Of a DNA stretch of 64,000 bases, positions 35,522 to 44,218 are shown piece after piece. This DNA comes from Micromonospora sp. MA102 (GTDB lineage: Bacteria > Actinomycetota > Actinomycetes > Mycobacteriales > Micromonosporaceae). Position 1 is the stretch's first letter; the number at the start of each line of letters is the position of its first letter. The notes below the pieces were generated by a model that saw only the letters and a program-made list of their open reading frames with translations, was not told the origin of the DNA and searched no databases. The DNA lies in contig NZ_JAMWEG010000016.1 of NCBI RefSeq assembly GCF_025460765.1, forward strand, positions 62,001 to 126,000. Direction: 5' to 3'. The position numbers and the translations under genes are program-made.

Positions 35522-36451
35522 TCAGCGCAGCCCCGCCTCCCGCAACAGCACCTCGGTCAGCGCCTCCGGATCGGTCTCCGAGGCGGGCAGGCCGCGGGCG
35601 GTGAACCAGGTGCCCACCACCCGGACGTCCCGGCCCAGGAACTCGGCCCCCTGCGGGTTGGCCACCACGTCGACCACCTGCGGCAGGTCGATCATGACCA
35701 GCCGCCCGGCGTGCACGAGCAGGTTGTACGGGGACAGGTCGCCGTGGGCGTACCCGGCGCGGGCCAGGACCACCAGGGCGTCGACCAGTTGCTCCCACAG
35801 GTCGCGCAGCTCGGCGCCCTCGGGCCGGAGCTGGGCCAGCCGGGGCGCGGCCAGGCCCGCCTCGGCGTCACCGACGAACTCCAGCATCAGCTCGGTGCCG
35901 AGCAGCTGGACCGGGTAGGGCACGGCGATCCGCCCGGAGGCCGCGCCGATCTCCCAGAGCCGGGCGAGCGCGGCGAACTCGGCGGCCGCCCACTGCCCGG
36001 CGATCACCTGCCGGCCGAACGAGGTCCGGCCGGCCATGGCCCGCATCTCCCGGGAGCGGCGGACCCGGCGCCCCTCCAGGTAGCCGGCGTCGCGGTGAAA
36101 GAGGCGGTGCTGGGGATCCCGGTACCGCTTGGCCGCCAGCAGGCAGCCCCGGCCGGTGTCCGGCACGGCACGGCGGACCAGGTGGACGTCCGCCTCCTTG
36201 CCGGTCTTCAGCACCCCCAGCTCGGTGTCCTTCGCGGCCAGTTCGGTGACCAGCCACTGCGGGTGGGGCTCCGGCCCGTGCACGGCCAGGTCCCAGGAGG
36301 ACCAGCTGTCCTCCGCGTCCGGCTCGGCGTCGGGGTCGGTGAGGACCGGCTCGGCGTGCCGGCCCCGCTTCAGGAAGGTGGGTTCGTCGTCGTCAAAACG
36401 GCTCTTGCCGCGGCCACGGCGCTGCGGCGCCGGGAAGTCGTGATCGCGCAC
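35522..36451 (-). CDS. RIO-type atypical serine protein kinase-like protein
   Basis: 309 aa from GTG 36451, though the start is uncertain because AAGGA is 12 nt away. A charged N-terminal ~60 residues is followed by a RIO kinase fold: LKTGKEADVHLVRR (P-loop-like), CLLAAKRYR (ATP lysine), YAHGDLSPYNLLVHAGRLVMIDLPQVVDVVANP (partial; catalytic D and metal DLPQ). Bacterial RIO-like kinases are found in many actinomycetes, with targets unknown. It shares the 20-bp-stem terminator with DUF2630. Confidence 0.87.
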   Translation of the reverse strand: MRDHDFPAPQRRGRGKSRFDDDEPTFLKRGRHAEPVLTDPDAEPDAEDSWSSWDLAVHGPEPHPQWLVTELAAKDTELGVLKTGKEADVHLVRRAVPDTGRGCLLAAKRYRDPQHRLFHRDAGYLEGRRVRRSREMRAMAGRTSFGRQVIAGQWAAAEFAALARLWEIGAASGRIAVPYPVQLLGTELMLEFVGDAEAGLAAPRLAQLRPEGAELRDLWEQLVDALVVLARAGYAHGDLSPYNLLVHAGRLVMIDLPQVVDVVANPQGAEFLGRDVRVVGTWFTARGLPASETDPEALTEVLLREAGLR

Positions 36452-36612
36452 GGGTGGATCGGTCCTTCGATCGAGGCTGGTGGAGGCAGGTGGTGGGACC
36501 CCGCAAAGACGGCCATGACCGACCTCCTCTCCTCGACCGGGCACCGCCCGGCTGCGCCCTCGCGCCGCACCATGGTCACCGGCGGCCCCGGGCGGGTCAA
36601 CCGAATTTCCGC

Positions 36613-37257
36613 TCAGCCGGCCAGGACGGCGGCCACCGCGGCGATCAGCCCGTCCACCGTGCGGGTGGGCGCGAACCGGGTGTCCGACCAACGGCGTCCC
36701 CGGTGCAGCCAGACGCTGGGCAGCCCGACCGCGGTCGCGCCGCCGATGTCCGCCTCCGGGCTGTCACCGATCACCCAGGCCCCGCGCAGCGGCATCCGGG
36801 CCCGCTGGGCGGCCAGCGCGAAGATCCGCGGATTGGGCTTGCTGACCCCGGCCTCCTCGGAGATCACCCAGTCGGCGATGTAGCGGTCCAGCCCGGTCCG
36901 GCGGATCTTCGCGTCCTGCTGGCGGGACGTGCCGTTGGTGACCACCACCGGCACCCAGCCGGCGTCGTCGGCGATTTGCAGCGCGCAGGCCACCAGCGGG
37001 TCCAGCCGGGTGAACGCCACCACGCCGTCGTGCAGCTCCTCCACCAGGTCGATCGAGGGGATGCGCACGTCGTAGCGGTCGCGGATCGCGTCGGCGACGT
37101 CCCAGCGGTCGGTCAGGCCGTCGGCGTCGACGGAGAGCAACCACTCGATGTCGCTGGGCGGAGCGCCGATGCTGTCCAGGAACCGCTCACCCCAGGCGCG
37201 GAACGGCCCCTCGCGGTCGAGCAGGGTGTTGTCCAGATCGAGCAGGAGCAACGGCAC
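36613..37257 (-). CDS. HAD-family hydrolase
   Basis: 214 aa. Motif I LLDLDNTLLDRE, motif II VVTNGTS, motif III lysine in SKPNPRIF and motif IV IGDSPEADIGGA place it among haloacid dehalogenase-type phosphatases with a C1 helical cap. Substrate unknown. GTG start with TAGGGT exactly 6 nt upstream (37269-37264), a leaderless start. Confidence 0.92.
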   Translation of the reverse strand: MPLLLLDLDNTLLDREGPFRAWGERFLDSIGAPPSDIEWLLSVDADGLTDRWDVADAIRDRYDVRIPSIDLVEELHDGVVAFTRLDPLVACALQIADDAGWVPVVVTNGTSRQQDAKIRRTGLDRYIADWVISEEAGVSKPNPRIFALAAQRARMPLRGAWVIGDSPEADIGGATAVGLPSVWLHRGRRWSDTRFAPTRTVDGLIAAVAAVLAG

Positions 37258-37316
37258 TCGGGAACCCTACGGGACGGGGTGCGCGACCGACAGGCCCGAG
37301 GGCACCACGCCGTCCG

Positions 37317-38171
37317 TCACCCGACGAGCGTCGTTCGGGCGAGCCCCTGATCGGGCAGCCGGTCGGTGAGCATCGTGTGTGCGGCGCGGGTGGCGCCGAG
37401 GGCGGCCGGGTCGAGGGTCGCCACCAGCACGTCCTCGCCGGTGTCCGCGCCCCGGGCCAGGGGCCGGCCCTCCGGCTCGTAGACGGCGGCGCCGCCGTTG
37501 AACCGCCACGGGTCCGCGCCGCCCACGGCGTTGGCGAAGACCACGAACATGGTGTTGTCCAGGGCGCGCGCGGCGTAGTAGAGGTCGCGGCGGTGCTCGG
37601 AGCCGGCCAGGTAGCCACTCGGGCAGAGGTAGCCGTGCGCGCCGGCGACCGCGGCGGCCCGGCCGTGCTCCGGGAAGCAGCCGTCGTAGCAGATGCCGAG
37701 GCCGAGCAGCCAGCCGTCGAGCAGGAGCGAGGCGCCCCGCCGGCCGGCGTCGAACAGCTCGCGCTCGCTGCTCCAGAGCTGCTGCTTGTCGTACGCGGCG
37801 GTGACCGTGCCGGTCGGGTCGACCAGCAGGGAGGAGATGGTGCGCCGCCGGTCGGGGTGGCGGACCGCCGCACCGATCACCACGCTGGCCCCGCCGTCGC
37901 GGGCGGCCGCGCGCAGCGGGTCCAGCCGCGCGTCGTCGACCCGGCCCTCGGGGTCGGCGGCCACGTCGGTGCCGGTCGGGTCGGCCCCCAGGGTCGGCGG
38001 GTGGTACGCGGGCAGGAACAGCTCGGGCAGCACCACCACCCGGGCGCCGGCGGCCCGGACGACGAGGCGGGCGGCCAGGGCGGCGTTGCCGGCGACGTCA
38101 CCCGGGACGGGCTCGGCCTGCACGGTGGCCACGGTCAGCGGGCGGGTGGGCAGGGGCACGGCCTCGGTCAC
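37317..38171 (-). CDS. Carbon-nitrogen hydrolase (nitrilase superfamily)
   Basis: 284 aa. The catalytic Glu-Lys-Cys triad is visible: LPELFLPAYHPP, YDKQQLW and GLGICYDGCFPEH. The length fits the amidase/omega-amidase branches. GTG 38171 has TACGAT exactly 6 nt upstream (38183-38178), a leaderless start; longer upstream frames run through the regulator's control region. It is divergent from the AcnR-like TetR gene and shares its promoter gap. Confidence 0.88.
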   Translation of the reverse strand: MTEAVPLPTRPLTVATVQAEPVPGDVAGNAALAARLVVRAAGARVVVLPELFLPAYHPPTLGADPTGTDVAADPEGRVDDARLDPLRAAARDGGASVVIGAAVRHPDRRRTISSLLVDPTGTVTAAYDKQQLWSSERELFDAGRRGASLLLDGWLLGLGICYDGCFPEHGRAAAVAGAHGYLCPSGYLAGSEHRRDLYYAARALDNTMFVVFANAVGGADPWRFNGGAAVYEPEGRPLARGADTGEDVLVATLDPAALGATRAAHTMLTDRLPDQGLARTTLVG

Positions 38172-38224
38172 CGGAGGATCGTAACCGGCGCAGCCGGCCG
38201 GGTCGATCATGCGAAACCGCATCT

Positions 38225-38243
38225 CAAGCCGTACGTACGGTTT
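38225..38243 (+). promoter_or_regulatory. Putative AcnR operator at its own promoter
   Basis: CAAGCCGTACGTACGGTTT contains the perfect palindrome CCGTACGTACGG (38229-38240). It abuts a -35 TTGCAT (38242-38247), 17 bp from -10 AACGAT (38265-38270), which is 6 nt before the GTG start. The acnA upstream region has the same site with two changes (10758-10776). Confidence 0.65.
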
Positions 38244-38276
38244 GCATCGACCGGTTCCACCTGGAACGATCGTGTC

Positions 38277-38849
38277 GTGCCCAGAGTAAGCCAGGACCAG
38301 CTCGACGCGCGCCGGCAGGAGATCCTCGGCGCCGCACGGGCCTGTTTCGCGCGGCACGGCTACGAGGGTGCCACCGTCCGGCGGCTGGAGGAGGCCACCG
38401 GGCTCTCCCGGGGCGCGATCTTCCACCACTTCCGGGACAAGGACTCGCTCTTCCTCGCCGTGGCCGAGGACGACGCCGCGATCATGGTCGAGACCGTGGC
38501 CCGCAACGGCCTGGTCCAGGTGATGCGGGACCTGCTGGCCGGGGCGGTCTCCCCGGACACCACCGGCTGGCTCGGCAGCCAGCTCGAGGTCTCCCGGCGC
38601 CTGCGCACCGACCCCGCGTTCGCCCGGCGCTGGGCGGAACGCTCGGCCGCGATCGCCGAGGCCACCCGGGAGCGCCTGCTCCGCCAGCGGGAGGCCGGGG
38701 TGCTCCGCGACGACGTGCCGATCGACGTGCTGGCCCAGTTCCTGGAGCTGGCGTACGACGGGCTGGTGCTGCACCTGGCGATGGGCCGTCCCGCCGGTGA
38801 CCTGGGCCGGGTGCTCGACCTGGTCGAGGAGGCCGTCCGCCGGCACTGA
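38277..38849 (+). CDS. acnR: TetR-family regulator, AcnR-like
   Basis: 190 aa. The N-terminus (PRVSQDQLDARRQEIL, RHGYEGATVRRLEEATGLSRGAIFHHFRDKDSLF partial) closely follows AcnR, the actinobacterial repressor of aconitase, and the body matches it too (GLVQVMRDLLAG, LEVSRRLRTDPAF, WAERSAAIAEATRERL). In corynebacteria and mycobacteria acnR lies beside acnA; here it is 24.6 kb away on the same strand. A near-identical operator at both promoters supports the assignment. GTG start with AACGAT 6 nt upstream, leaderless. Confidence 0.82.
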   Translation: MPRVSQDQLDARRQEILGAARACFARHGYEGATVRRLEEATGLSRGAIFHHFRDKDSLFLAVAEDDAAIMVETVARNGLVQVMRDLLAGAVSPDTTGWLGSQLEVSRRLRTDPAFARRWAERSAAIAEATRERLLRQREAGVLRDDVPIDVLAQFLELAYDGLVLHLAMGRPAGDLGRVLDLVEEAVRRH

Positions 38850-38950
38850 CCGGCCGCGGATCTCGGTCCGGTAACTCGACCGCTCGGGGAGATCACCCCT
38901 GGCGGGCCTGCTCCACAATGAGCCGCGACCCCTCGCGACAGGAGCAGAGC

Positions 38951-39871
38951 ATGACAGTCCTCGCGGGCGACACCTGGGGCGTCCCCGGCCCCGTCTTCCT
39001 CCGCTGGTACCTCGTGGCGGCCGTCGTGCTGGTCGTCGGCGCCGTGGCGTACCGCTGGCGCGCGCTGGCCGGCACCCCCGTCCACGACGGTGGGCCGCTC
39101 GGCCCGCAGCAGGTGGCGTACCTCAACGGGGGCGACCAGCTCGCCGTCTGGACCGCGCTCGGCGGGCTCCGCAGCGCCGGCGCGGTCGGCGTACGCCCCG
39201 ACCGGCGGCTCACCACCGGCGGCCCGCTGCCCGCCGGGGTCACCCCGCTGGACCAGGCCATCCACCACGCGGCCCACCGGGGCCTGCGCTCCCGGGAGCT
39301 GGGCCAGGACGAGTGGGTCCGGCGCGCCCTCGACGAGCTGCGCGACGCCCTCGTGCGCCGCGGCCTGGCACTGGACACGGAACGGCGGGCGATGCTGCGC
39401 CGCGGCGCGCTGCTCGTCGGGGCCCTGCTCGCGCTCGGCTTCGTCCGGGCCTTCGTCGGCATGTCCAACAGCCGGCCCGTCGGCTGGCTGATGCTCACCC
39501 TGGTGCCGCTGTTCATCGCGTTCATCCTGCTCAACCGGGTGCCCTGGCGCACCCGCGCGGCCGACCGGGCGCTGCGCGAGCTGCGCCGCCAGCACACCTG
39601 GCTGCGTCCCTCCGCCGCGCCCGCGTACGCCACCTACGGCCCGTCCGACGCGGCCATGGGCGTCGCGCTGTTCGGCACGGCCACCCTCTGGAGCATGGAC
39701 CCCGGATTCTCCGAGCAGGCCGAGATCCAGCGCCAGGCCATGGGGTCCGGCGGCAGCTCGGGCAGTTCCTGCGGAGGTGGCAGTTCCTGCGGGGGCGGCA
39801 GCTCGTGCGGTGGGGGCAGCTCCTGCGGGGGCGGTGGCGGCTGCGGCGGCGGTGGCGGGTGCGGCGGATGA
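38951..39871 (+). CDS. TIGR04222-type membrane protein with hexad-spaced Cys tail
   Basis: 306 aa. ATG 38951 has AGGAG 7 nt upstream. One membrane helix near the N-terminus (about 12-32), a cytoplasmic domain (about 45-150), a helical hairpin in the membrane (about 157-200), then RALRELRRQHTWLRPSA and an amphipathic FSEQAEIQRQAMG. The last 43 residues are only Ser, Gly and Cys: four SSCGGG repeats then GGCGGG, with cysteines at 274, 280, 286, 292, 298 and 304, exactly six apart. Its stop overlaps the DUF692 gene start (ATGA). The tail looks like a substrate for cysteine modification by that enzyme. Confidence 0.85.
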   Translation: MTVLAGDTWGVPGPVFLRWYLVAAVVLVVGAVAYRWRALAGTPVHDGGPLGPQQVAYLNGGDQLAVWTALGGLRSAGAVGVRPDRRLTTGGPLPAGVTPLDQAIHHAAHRGLRSRELGQDEWVRRALDELRDALVRRGLALDTERRAMLRRGALLVGALLALGFVRAFVGMSNSRPVGWLMLTLVPLFIAFILLNRVPWRTRAADRALRELRRQHTWLRPSAAPAYATYGPSDAAMGVALFGTATLWSMDPGFSEQAEIQRQAMGSGGSSGSSCGGGSSCGGGSSCGGGSSCGGGGGCGGGGGCGG

Positions 39872-40689
39872 CGGCCGGACCGTCCGGTGTGGGCATCGGG
39901 TGGCGGGCGGAGATCGCCGGCTTCGTGGCCGGCCTGCCCGGGCTGCGCTTCGTCGAGGTGGTCGCCGAGACGGTCGCTCCGGCCGGGCCGCTCCCCGACG
40001 GCCTCGCCGAGCTGCGCGGGCGGGGCGTCACGGTCGTACCCCACGGGGTGAAGCTCTCCCTCGGCGGCGCGGAGCCGGTCGACCCGGGCCGGGTGGCGCA
40101 CCTGGCCGGTGTGGCCGCGGCGCTGGACGCGCCGCTGGTCAGCGAGCACATCGCGTTCGTCCGGGCCGGCGGCCTGGAGGCCGGTCACCTGCTGCCGCTG
40201 CCGCGCAGCCGGGAGGCGGTGGCCGCGGTGGTGGCCAACGTGCGCCGGGCGCAGGCGGAGCTGACGGTGCCGCTGGCCCTGGAGCCGATCGCCGCCCTGT
40301 TCGACTGGCCGGACGACGAGCTGGACGAGGCGGACTTCCTCACCGAGATCCTCGACGCCACCGGGGCGCTGCTGCTGCTCGACGTCGCCAACGTGCACGC
40401 CAACGCCCGCAACCGGGGCGGCGACCCGGCCGCCCTGCTGGACCGGCTGCCGCTGGACCGGATCGCCTACGTGCACGTGGCCGGCGGCGCCGAGCAGGGC
40501 GGCTTCTACCACGACACGCACACCGACCCGGTCCCCGCCGAGGTGCTCGACCTGGTCCGGGAGCTGTGCGACCGCCGCCGGCCCCCGGCGCTGCTGCTGG
40601 AACGCGACGGCCACTACCCGCCCGCCGACGAGCTGCGCGGCGAGCTGGACGCCCTGGCCGCCGCCTCCTCGTACCCGGTGGTCACGTGA
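39868..40689 (+). CDS. DUF692 / MNIO-family multinuclear non-heme iron oxidase-like protein
   Basis: 273 aa, TIM-barrel of the MbnB/TglH family. Family metal-ligand segments are all present: PHGVKLSLGG (His), SEHIAFV (Glu-His), LALEPIA (Glu), LLLDVANVHANARN (Asp, Asn), IAYVHVAGG (His), YHDTHTDPV (Asp-x-His) and LLLERDGHYP (Glu). Characterised members oxidise cysteines or other residues in ribosomal peptides (methanobactin, 3-thiaglutamate). ATGA overlap with the Cys-tail protein and GTGA overlap with the next gene show a coupled three-gene unit. The probable substrate is the upstream tail; that is inference. Confidence 0.9.
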   Translation: MTAGPSGVGIGWRAEIAGFVAGLPGLRFVEVVAETVAPAGPLPDGLAELRGRGVTVVPHGVKLSLGGAEPVDPGRVAHLAGVAAALDAPLVSEHIAFVRAGGLEAGHLLPLPRSREAVAAVVANVRRAQAELTVPLALEPIAALFDWPDDELDEADFLTEILDATGALLLLDVANVHANARNRGGDPAALLDRLPLDRIAYVHVAGGAEQGGFYHDTHTDPVPAEVLDLVRELCDRRRPPALLLERDGHYPPADELRGELDALAAASSYPVVT

Positions 40690-41135
40690 CCGGCGGGGGC
40701 CTGGCCGGGCGGCAGGCGGCGCTGGTCGCGGCGCTGGTGGCCGGCGGGCCGCTGCCGCCCGGGTTCGCCGCCGCGCCGGTGGAGGCGGCCCGGCGGGCGC
40801 TGCTGCGCAAGCGGGCCGGCGACGTGGCCCGGCACTGGCCGCTGCTGGCCGCCGGCCTCGGCGACGCCTGGCCGGCCACCTTCGCCGGCTGGGCGGCCGG
40901 TCGGCCCACCAACGGCTCGCTGCGCGACGGCTGGGACCTGGCCCGGGAGCTGCGCGACCGGGGCACGCTGCCGCCGCTGGGCGCGGAGGAGCTGGCCGCC
41001 CGCGAGGCGGCGAGCCGCTACGACGGCCGCACCGCCCCCCGGCCCCGCCGGCTGCCGGCCGTCGCCTGGGCCGGCGGCGCCGTCGCGGCCCAGCTCGCCG
41101 GCCGGGTACGCCTGCTCCGGCCCGCGTCGCGCTGA
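40686..41135 (+). CDS. Small partner protein of the DUF692 enzyme (DUF2063-like)
   Basis: 149 aa from a GTG overlapping the DUF692 stop. Ala/Arg-rich and helical; GRQAALVAALVAGGPLPPGF, RKRAGDVARHWPLLAAGLGD and WPATFAGWAAGRPTNGS are the readable blocks, resembling the N-terminal part of DUF2063-type partners that deliver precursor peptides to DUF692 enzymes. The C-terminus is basic. It probably binds the precursor or the oxidase. Similarity is by eye, so the family name is tentative. Confidence 0.65.
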   Translation: MTGGGLAGRQAALVAALVAGGPLPPGFAAAPVEAARRALLRKRAGDVARHWPLLAAGLGDAWPATFAGWAAGRPTNGSLRDGWDLARELRDRGTLPPLGAEELAAREAASRYDGRTAPRPRRLPAVAWAGGAVAAQLAGRVRLLRPASR

Positions 41136-41178
41136 GAGCGGGTGGCAGGCGCTGCCGGGGTACGGCAGGATCGACGGT

Positions 41179-41940
41179 ATGGATCTCGGACTCGCCGACC
41201 GGGTGTACGTGCTGACCGGCGCCTCGGGCGGCCTCGGCTTCGCCACCGCCGAGCAGCTCGTGGCCGACGGTGCCCGTGTGGTGATCTCGTCCCGGGCCCC
41301 GGAGCGGGTCGCCGCCGCCGTCGAGGCGCTCGGCGGGCCGGAGCGGGCGATCGGGCTGACCGCCGACCTCACCGACCCGGGCACCCCGGAGCGGCTCGTC
41401 GCGGCGGCACGCGAGCGGTTCGGCCGGCTCGACGGGGCGCTGATCTCGGTCGGCGGCCCGCCCCGGGGCACCGCCGCCCAGATCACCGACGAGCAGTGGC
41501 GGGAGTCCTTCGAGACGGTTTTCCTGGGCAGCGTCCGCACCGCGCGCACGGTGGCCGCCGCGCTCACCGACGGGGGCGCCGTCGGGCTGGTGCTGTCCAC
41601 CTCGGTCCGCGGCCCGCTGCCCGGGCTCGGCATCTCCAACGGCCTGCGCCCCGGCCTGGCCGGGGTCGCCAAGGACCTGGCCGACGAGCACGGCCCCCGC
41701 GGCGTCCGCGTGGTCAGCCTGCTGCCGGGGCGGATCATGACCGACCGCAACCAGGAGCTGCTGGCCGCGAGCGGCGACGCGGAGCGGGCCCGCGCCGAGG
41801 CCGAGGCGTCGATCCCGCTGGGCCGTTTCGGCGACCCCGCCGAGTTCGGCCGGGTGGCCGCCTTCCTGCTCTCCCCCGCCGCCGGCTACGTCACCGGGGT
41901 GACCGTGCCGGTCGACGGCGGCGCGCTGCGCGGCCTGTGA
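41179..41940 (+). CDS. Short-chain dehydrogenase-like protein lacking the YxxxK motif
   Basis: 253 aa Rossmann protein: cofactor motif TGASGGLG (about 14-21), DLTDP acidic turn, SVGGPP in place of NNAG, STSVRG for the catalytic serine, and a C-terminal FLLSPAAGYVTGVTVPVDGG. Where the catalytic Tyr-x3-Lys should stand the sequence reads GISNGLRPGL, so Tyr and Lys are both missing. Some FabG-like actinobacterial SDRs share this change. Overlaps the mug-like gene by GTGA. Confidence 0.87.
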   Translation: MDLGLADRVYVLTGASGGLGFATAEQLVADGARVVISSRAPERVAAAVEALGGPERAIGLTADLTDPGTPERLVAAARERFGRLDGALISVGGPPRGTAAQITDEQWRESFETVFLGSVRTARTVAAALTDGGAVGLVLSTSVRGPLPGLGISNGLRPGLAGVAKDLADEHGPRGVRVVSLLPGRIMTDRNQELLAASGDAERARAEAEASIPLGRFGDPAEFGRVAAFLLSPAAGYVTGVTVPVDGGALRGL

Positions 41941-42635
41941 CCCGCGAGCCGAGGGACGGGCGACGGCGTCGACCCGGGGACGGCCGGCCCGGGGCGCCTG
42001 CGCCCGGCGCCACCCGGCCCGGGGCGGCCGAGCCGGACCCGGCGCCGGCCGCGGTGGCCGGGCCGGACCCGGCGGCCGCCACGCGCCGGTATCCCCGGCC
42101 GACGAAAGAGCAGCTCGCGGAGGCGGCCGACAAACTGCTGCCGGATCTGATCGCGCCGGGGCTGGACGTGCTGTTCGTGGGGATCAACCCGGGCCTGTGG
42201 TCGGCGGCCACCGGCTGGCACTTCGCCCGCCCGGGTAACCGGTTCTGGCCCGCGCTGCACCGGGGCGGCTTCACCCCGCGGCAGTTGCACCCCAGCGAGC
42301 AGGACGAGCTGCCCCGCCTCGGGCTGGGCATCACCAACATGGTGGCCCGGGCCAGCGCCCGCGCCGACGAGCTGACCGCCGAGGAGCTGGTCGCGGGCGC
42401 GCGGGAGCTGACCGCCAAGGTGGCGCGCTACCGGCCGCGCTGGGTCGCGGTGGTCGGCGTGACCGCGTACCGGATCGGGTTCGCCCGGCCGAAGGCGGGC
42501 TTCGGGCCGCAGCCGGAACCGCTCGCGGCGGCCCGCCTGTGGGTGCTGCCCAACCCGAGCGGCTTGAACGCGCACTTCACCCCGGAGACGCTCGGCGCCG
42601 CGTTCGGTGAGCTGCGGGCCGCGGTCGCCGGCTAA
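41937..42635 (+). CDS. mug: G/U mismatch-specific DNA glycosylase (Mug family)
   Basis: 232 aa. The Mug/TDG motifs FVGINPGLWSAATGWHFARPGNRFWPAL (partial) and LPNPSGLNAHF are clear, as is LGLGITNMVARASARADEL. Removes uracil or thymine mispaired with guanine. The N-terminal ~50 residues are Arg/Pro/Ala-rich and probably disordered. GTG start coupled to the SDR stop. Confidence 0.92.
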   Translation: MTREPRDGRRRRPGDGRPGAPAPGATRPGAAEPDPAPAAVAGPDPAAATRRYPRPTKEQLAEAADKLLPDLIAPGLDVLFVGINPGLWSAATGWHFARPGNRFWPALHRGGFTPRQLHPSEQDELPRLGLGITNMVARASARADELTAEELVAGARELTAKVARYRPRWVAVVGVTAYRIGFARPKAGFGPQPEPLAAARLWVLPNPSGLNAHFTPETLGAAFGELRAAVAG

Positions 42636-42642
42636 GCCGCGG

Positions 42643-43422
42643 TCAGTCCGGCCGCTCCGGCAGCCGCTCCATCCGGTTCCAACCGGTCCAGCCACGGTCG
42701 CGCATCAGCTCCACCAGCCGCTCGGCCCGCGGGTCGGTCTCGACGGCGAGCGCGTCCAGCAGGTCGTACGGCAGATCGTCGTGCGCCTCCTCGCCGACGA
42801 CGAGGTCACCGGACCGGTACGCCTGCTCGGCCAGGGCCGCCAGGATGTCGGCGGCCTCCGCCAGGAGCGACTCGTCGCCCGTGTCGCTGTCGAAGATCTC
42901 GGACAGCACCCGGTAGAGCCGGACGAGTTGCGGGTCGTCGAGCTGCGCGAGTTTCGCGGGGATCCACTCGCGGACCTGATCGGGCCACCGGGCCGCGACC
43001 AGGATCCAGCCGTTCCGCTCGGCCTCCACCATCCGCTCCGACGCTCCGATGTCCCGGAGCCGATCGAGGTAGGCGACCACCTCCGGCGGGAGCGCCAGGC
43101 TGTGCCCGGCGGTGAGCTGCGCGATCTGCTTGCGGCTGGTCTCCAGCCGTTCGATCTCCTGGCACAGGTGGTCGTCGATCCGCCGGACCGCGTCGGCGAA
43201 GGCCGCCGGGTCAGCGTCGAGCATCCGGCTGATCCGTGACAGCGGAACGCCGGCGTCGGCGAGGGTGCGGATCTTGATGAGCGACACGACCGCCGTCGCC
43301 CCGTACCGCCGGTAACCGGAGGCGTCCCGCTCCGGCTCGGGCAGCAGCCCGATCTGGTGGTAGTGCCGCACCGCCCGCACCGTGACGCCGGCGTACGCCG
43401 CCAGTTGACCGATCGTCAGCAT
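42643..43422 (-). CDS. MerR-family regulator with long effector domain
   Basis: 259 aa. N-terminal MerR HTH (LTIGQLAAYAGVTVRAVRHYHQIGLL, SGYRRYG), a coiled coil (about 80-115) and a C-terminal helical domain of ~140 aa, larger than in metal-sensing MerR proteins and like drug-sensing members. Last gene of the operon ATPase - permease - MerR, so it probably autoregulates through the dyad at 45029-45041. Confidence 0.9.
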   Translation of the reverse strand: MLTIGQLAAYAGVTVRAVRHYHQIGLLPEPERDASGYRRYGATAVVSLIKIRTLADAGVPLSRISRMLDADPAAFADAVRRIDDHLCQEIERLETSRKQIAQLTAGHSLALPPEVVAYLDRLRDIGASERMVEAERNGWILVAARWPDQVREWIPAKLAQLDDPQLVRLYRVLSEIFDSDTGDESLLAEAADILAALAEQAYRSGDLVVGEEAHDDLPYDLLDALAVETDPRAERLVELMRDRGWTGWNRMERLPERPD

Positions 43423-43456
43423 GCCCTGATCCTGCCCTCCACCGCCCGGCGCCGGG

Positions 43457-44218
43457 TCAGGAGATCTTGCGACGGTAGGAGATGCCGGCGAACACGTAGG
43501 CCACGACGAGGATGCCGACGCACCAGGCGAGGGCGATCCAGATGTCGGTGCCGACCCGCTGCTGGGTGAACAGGTCCCGGATCGCGTTGACGATCGAGGT
43601 CACCGGCTGGTGCTCGGCGAACGCGCGCACCGGGCCGGGCATGGACCCGGTGGGCACGAAGGCGGAGCTGATGAACGGCAGGAAGACCAGCGGGTAGGAG
43701 AACGCGCTGGCGCCGTCGACCGACTTCGCGGTGAGGCCGGGGATCACCGCGATCCAGGTCAGCGCCAGGGTGAACAGGAGCAGGATGCCGGCGACCGCGA
43801 GCCACGCCAGCACGCCCGCACCGGTGCGGAAGCCGATGAGCAGGGCGACCCCGATCACGACCACGAGCGAGATCAGGTTGGCGACCAGCGAGGTCAGGAC
43901 GTGCGCCCACAGCACAGCGGACCGCGCGATCGGCATGGACTGGAACCGTTCGAAGATGCCGCCCTGCAGGTCCAGGAAGAGCCGGTAGGCGGTGTAGGAG
44001 ATGCCCGAGGCGATCGTGATGAGCAGGATGCCGGGCAGCAGGTAGTTCACGTACGAGTCGGACCCGGTCTCGATCGCACCGCCGAAGACGTAGACGAACA
44101 GCAGCAGGAAGGCGATCGGCATGATCGCGGTCGTGATGATGGTGTCCGGGCTGCGGGCGATGTGGCGCAGCGAGCGGCCCAGGAGGACGGCGGTGTCGCC
44201 GAGGAAGTGCTTGTTCAT
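43457..44218 (-). CDS. ABC-2 type exporter permease
   Basis: 253 aa with six hydrophobic segments. Matches daunorubicin-resistance (DrrB)-type permeases: LGRSLRHIARSPDTIITTAIMPIAFLLLFVYVFGGAI (partial), YLLPGILLITIASG and FERFQSMPIARSAVLWAHVL. ATG overlapping the ATPase stop (ATGA). Works with the upstream ATPase to export a hydrophobic compound. Confidence 0.92.
   Translation of the reverse strand: MNKHFLGDTAVLLGRSLRHIARSPDTIITTAIMPIAFLLLFVYVFGGAIETGSDSYVNYLLPGILLITIASGISYTAYRLFLDLQGGIFERFQSMPIARSAVLWAHVLTSLVANLISLVVVIGVALLIGFRTGAGVLAWLAVAGILLLFTLALTWIAVIPGLTAKSVDGASAFSYPLVFLPFISSAFVPTGSMPGPVRAFAEHQPVTSIVNAIRDLFTQQRVGTDIWIALAWCVGILVVAYVFAGISYRRKIS

Noticed and set aside
39741..39868. The Ser/Gly/Cys tail as a frameshift or assembly artefact
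   Set aside because: The frame is continuous, Cys spacing is exactly six residues, and the stop overlaps the next start in the expected coupled way.
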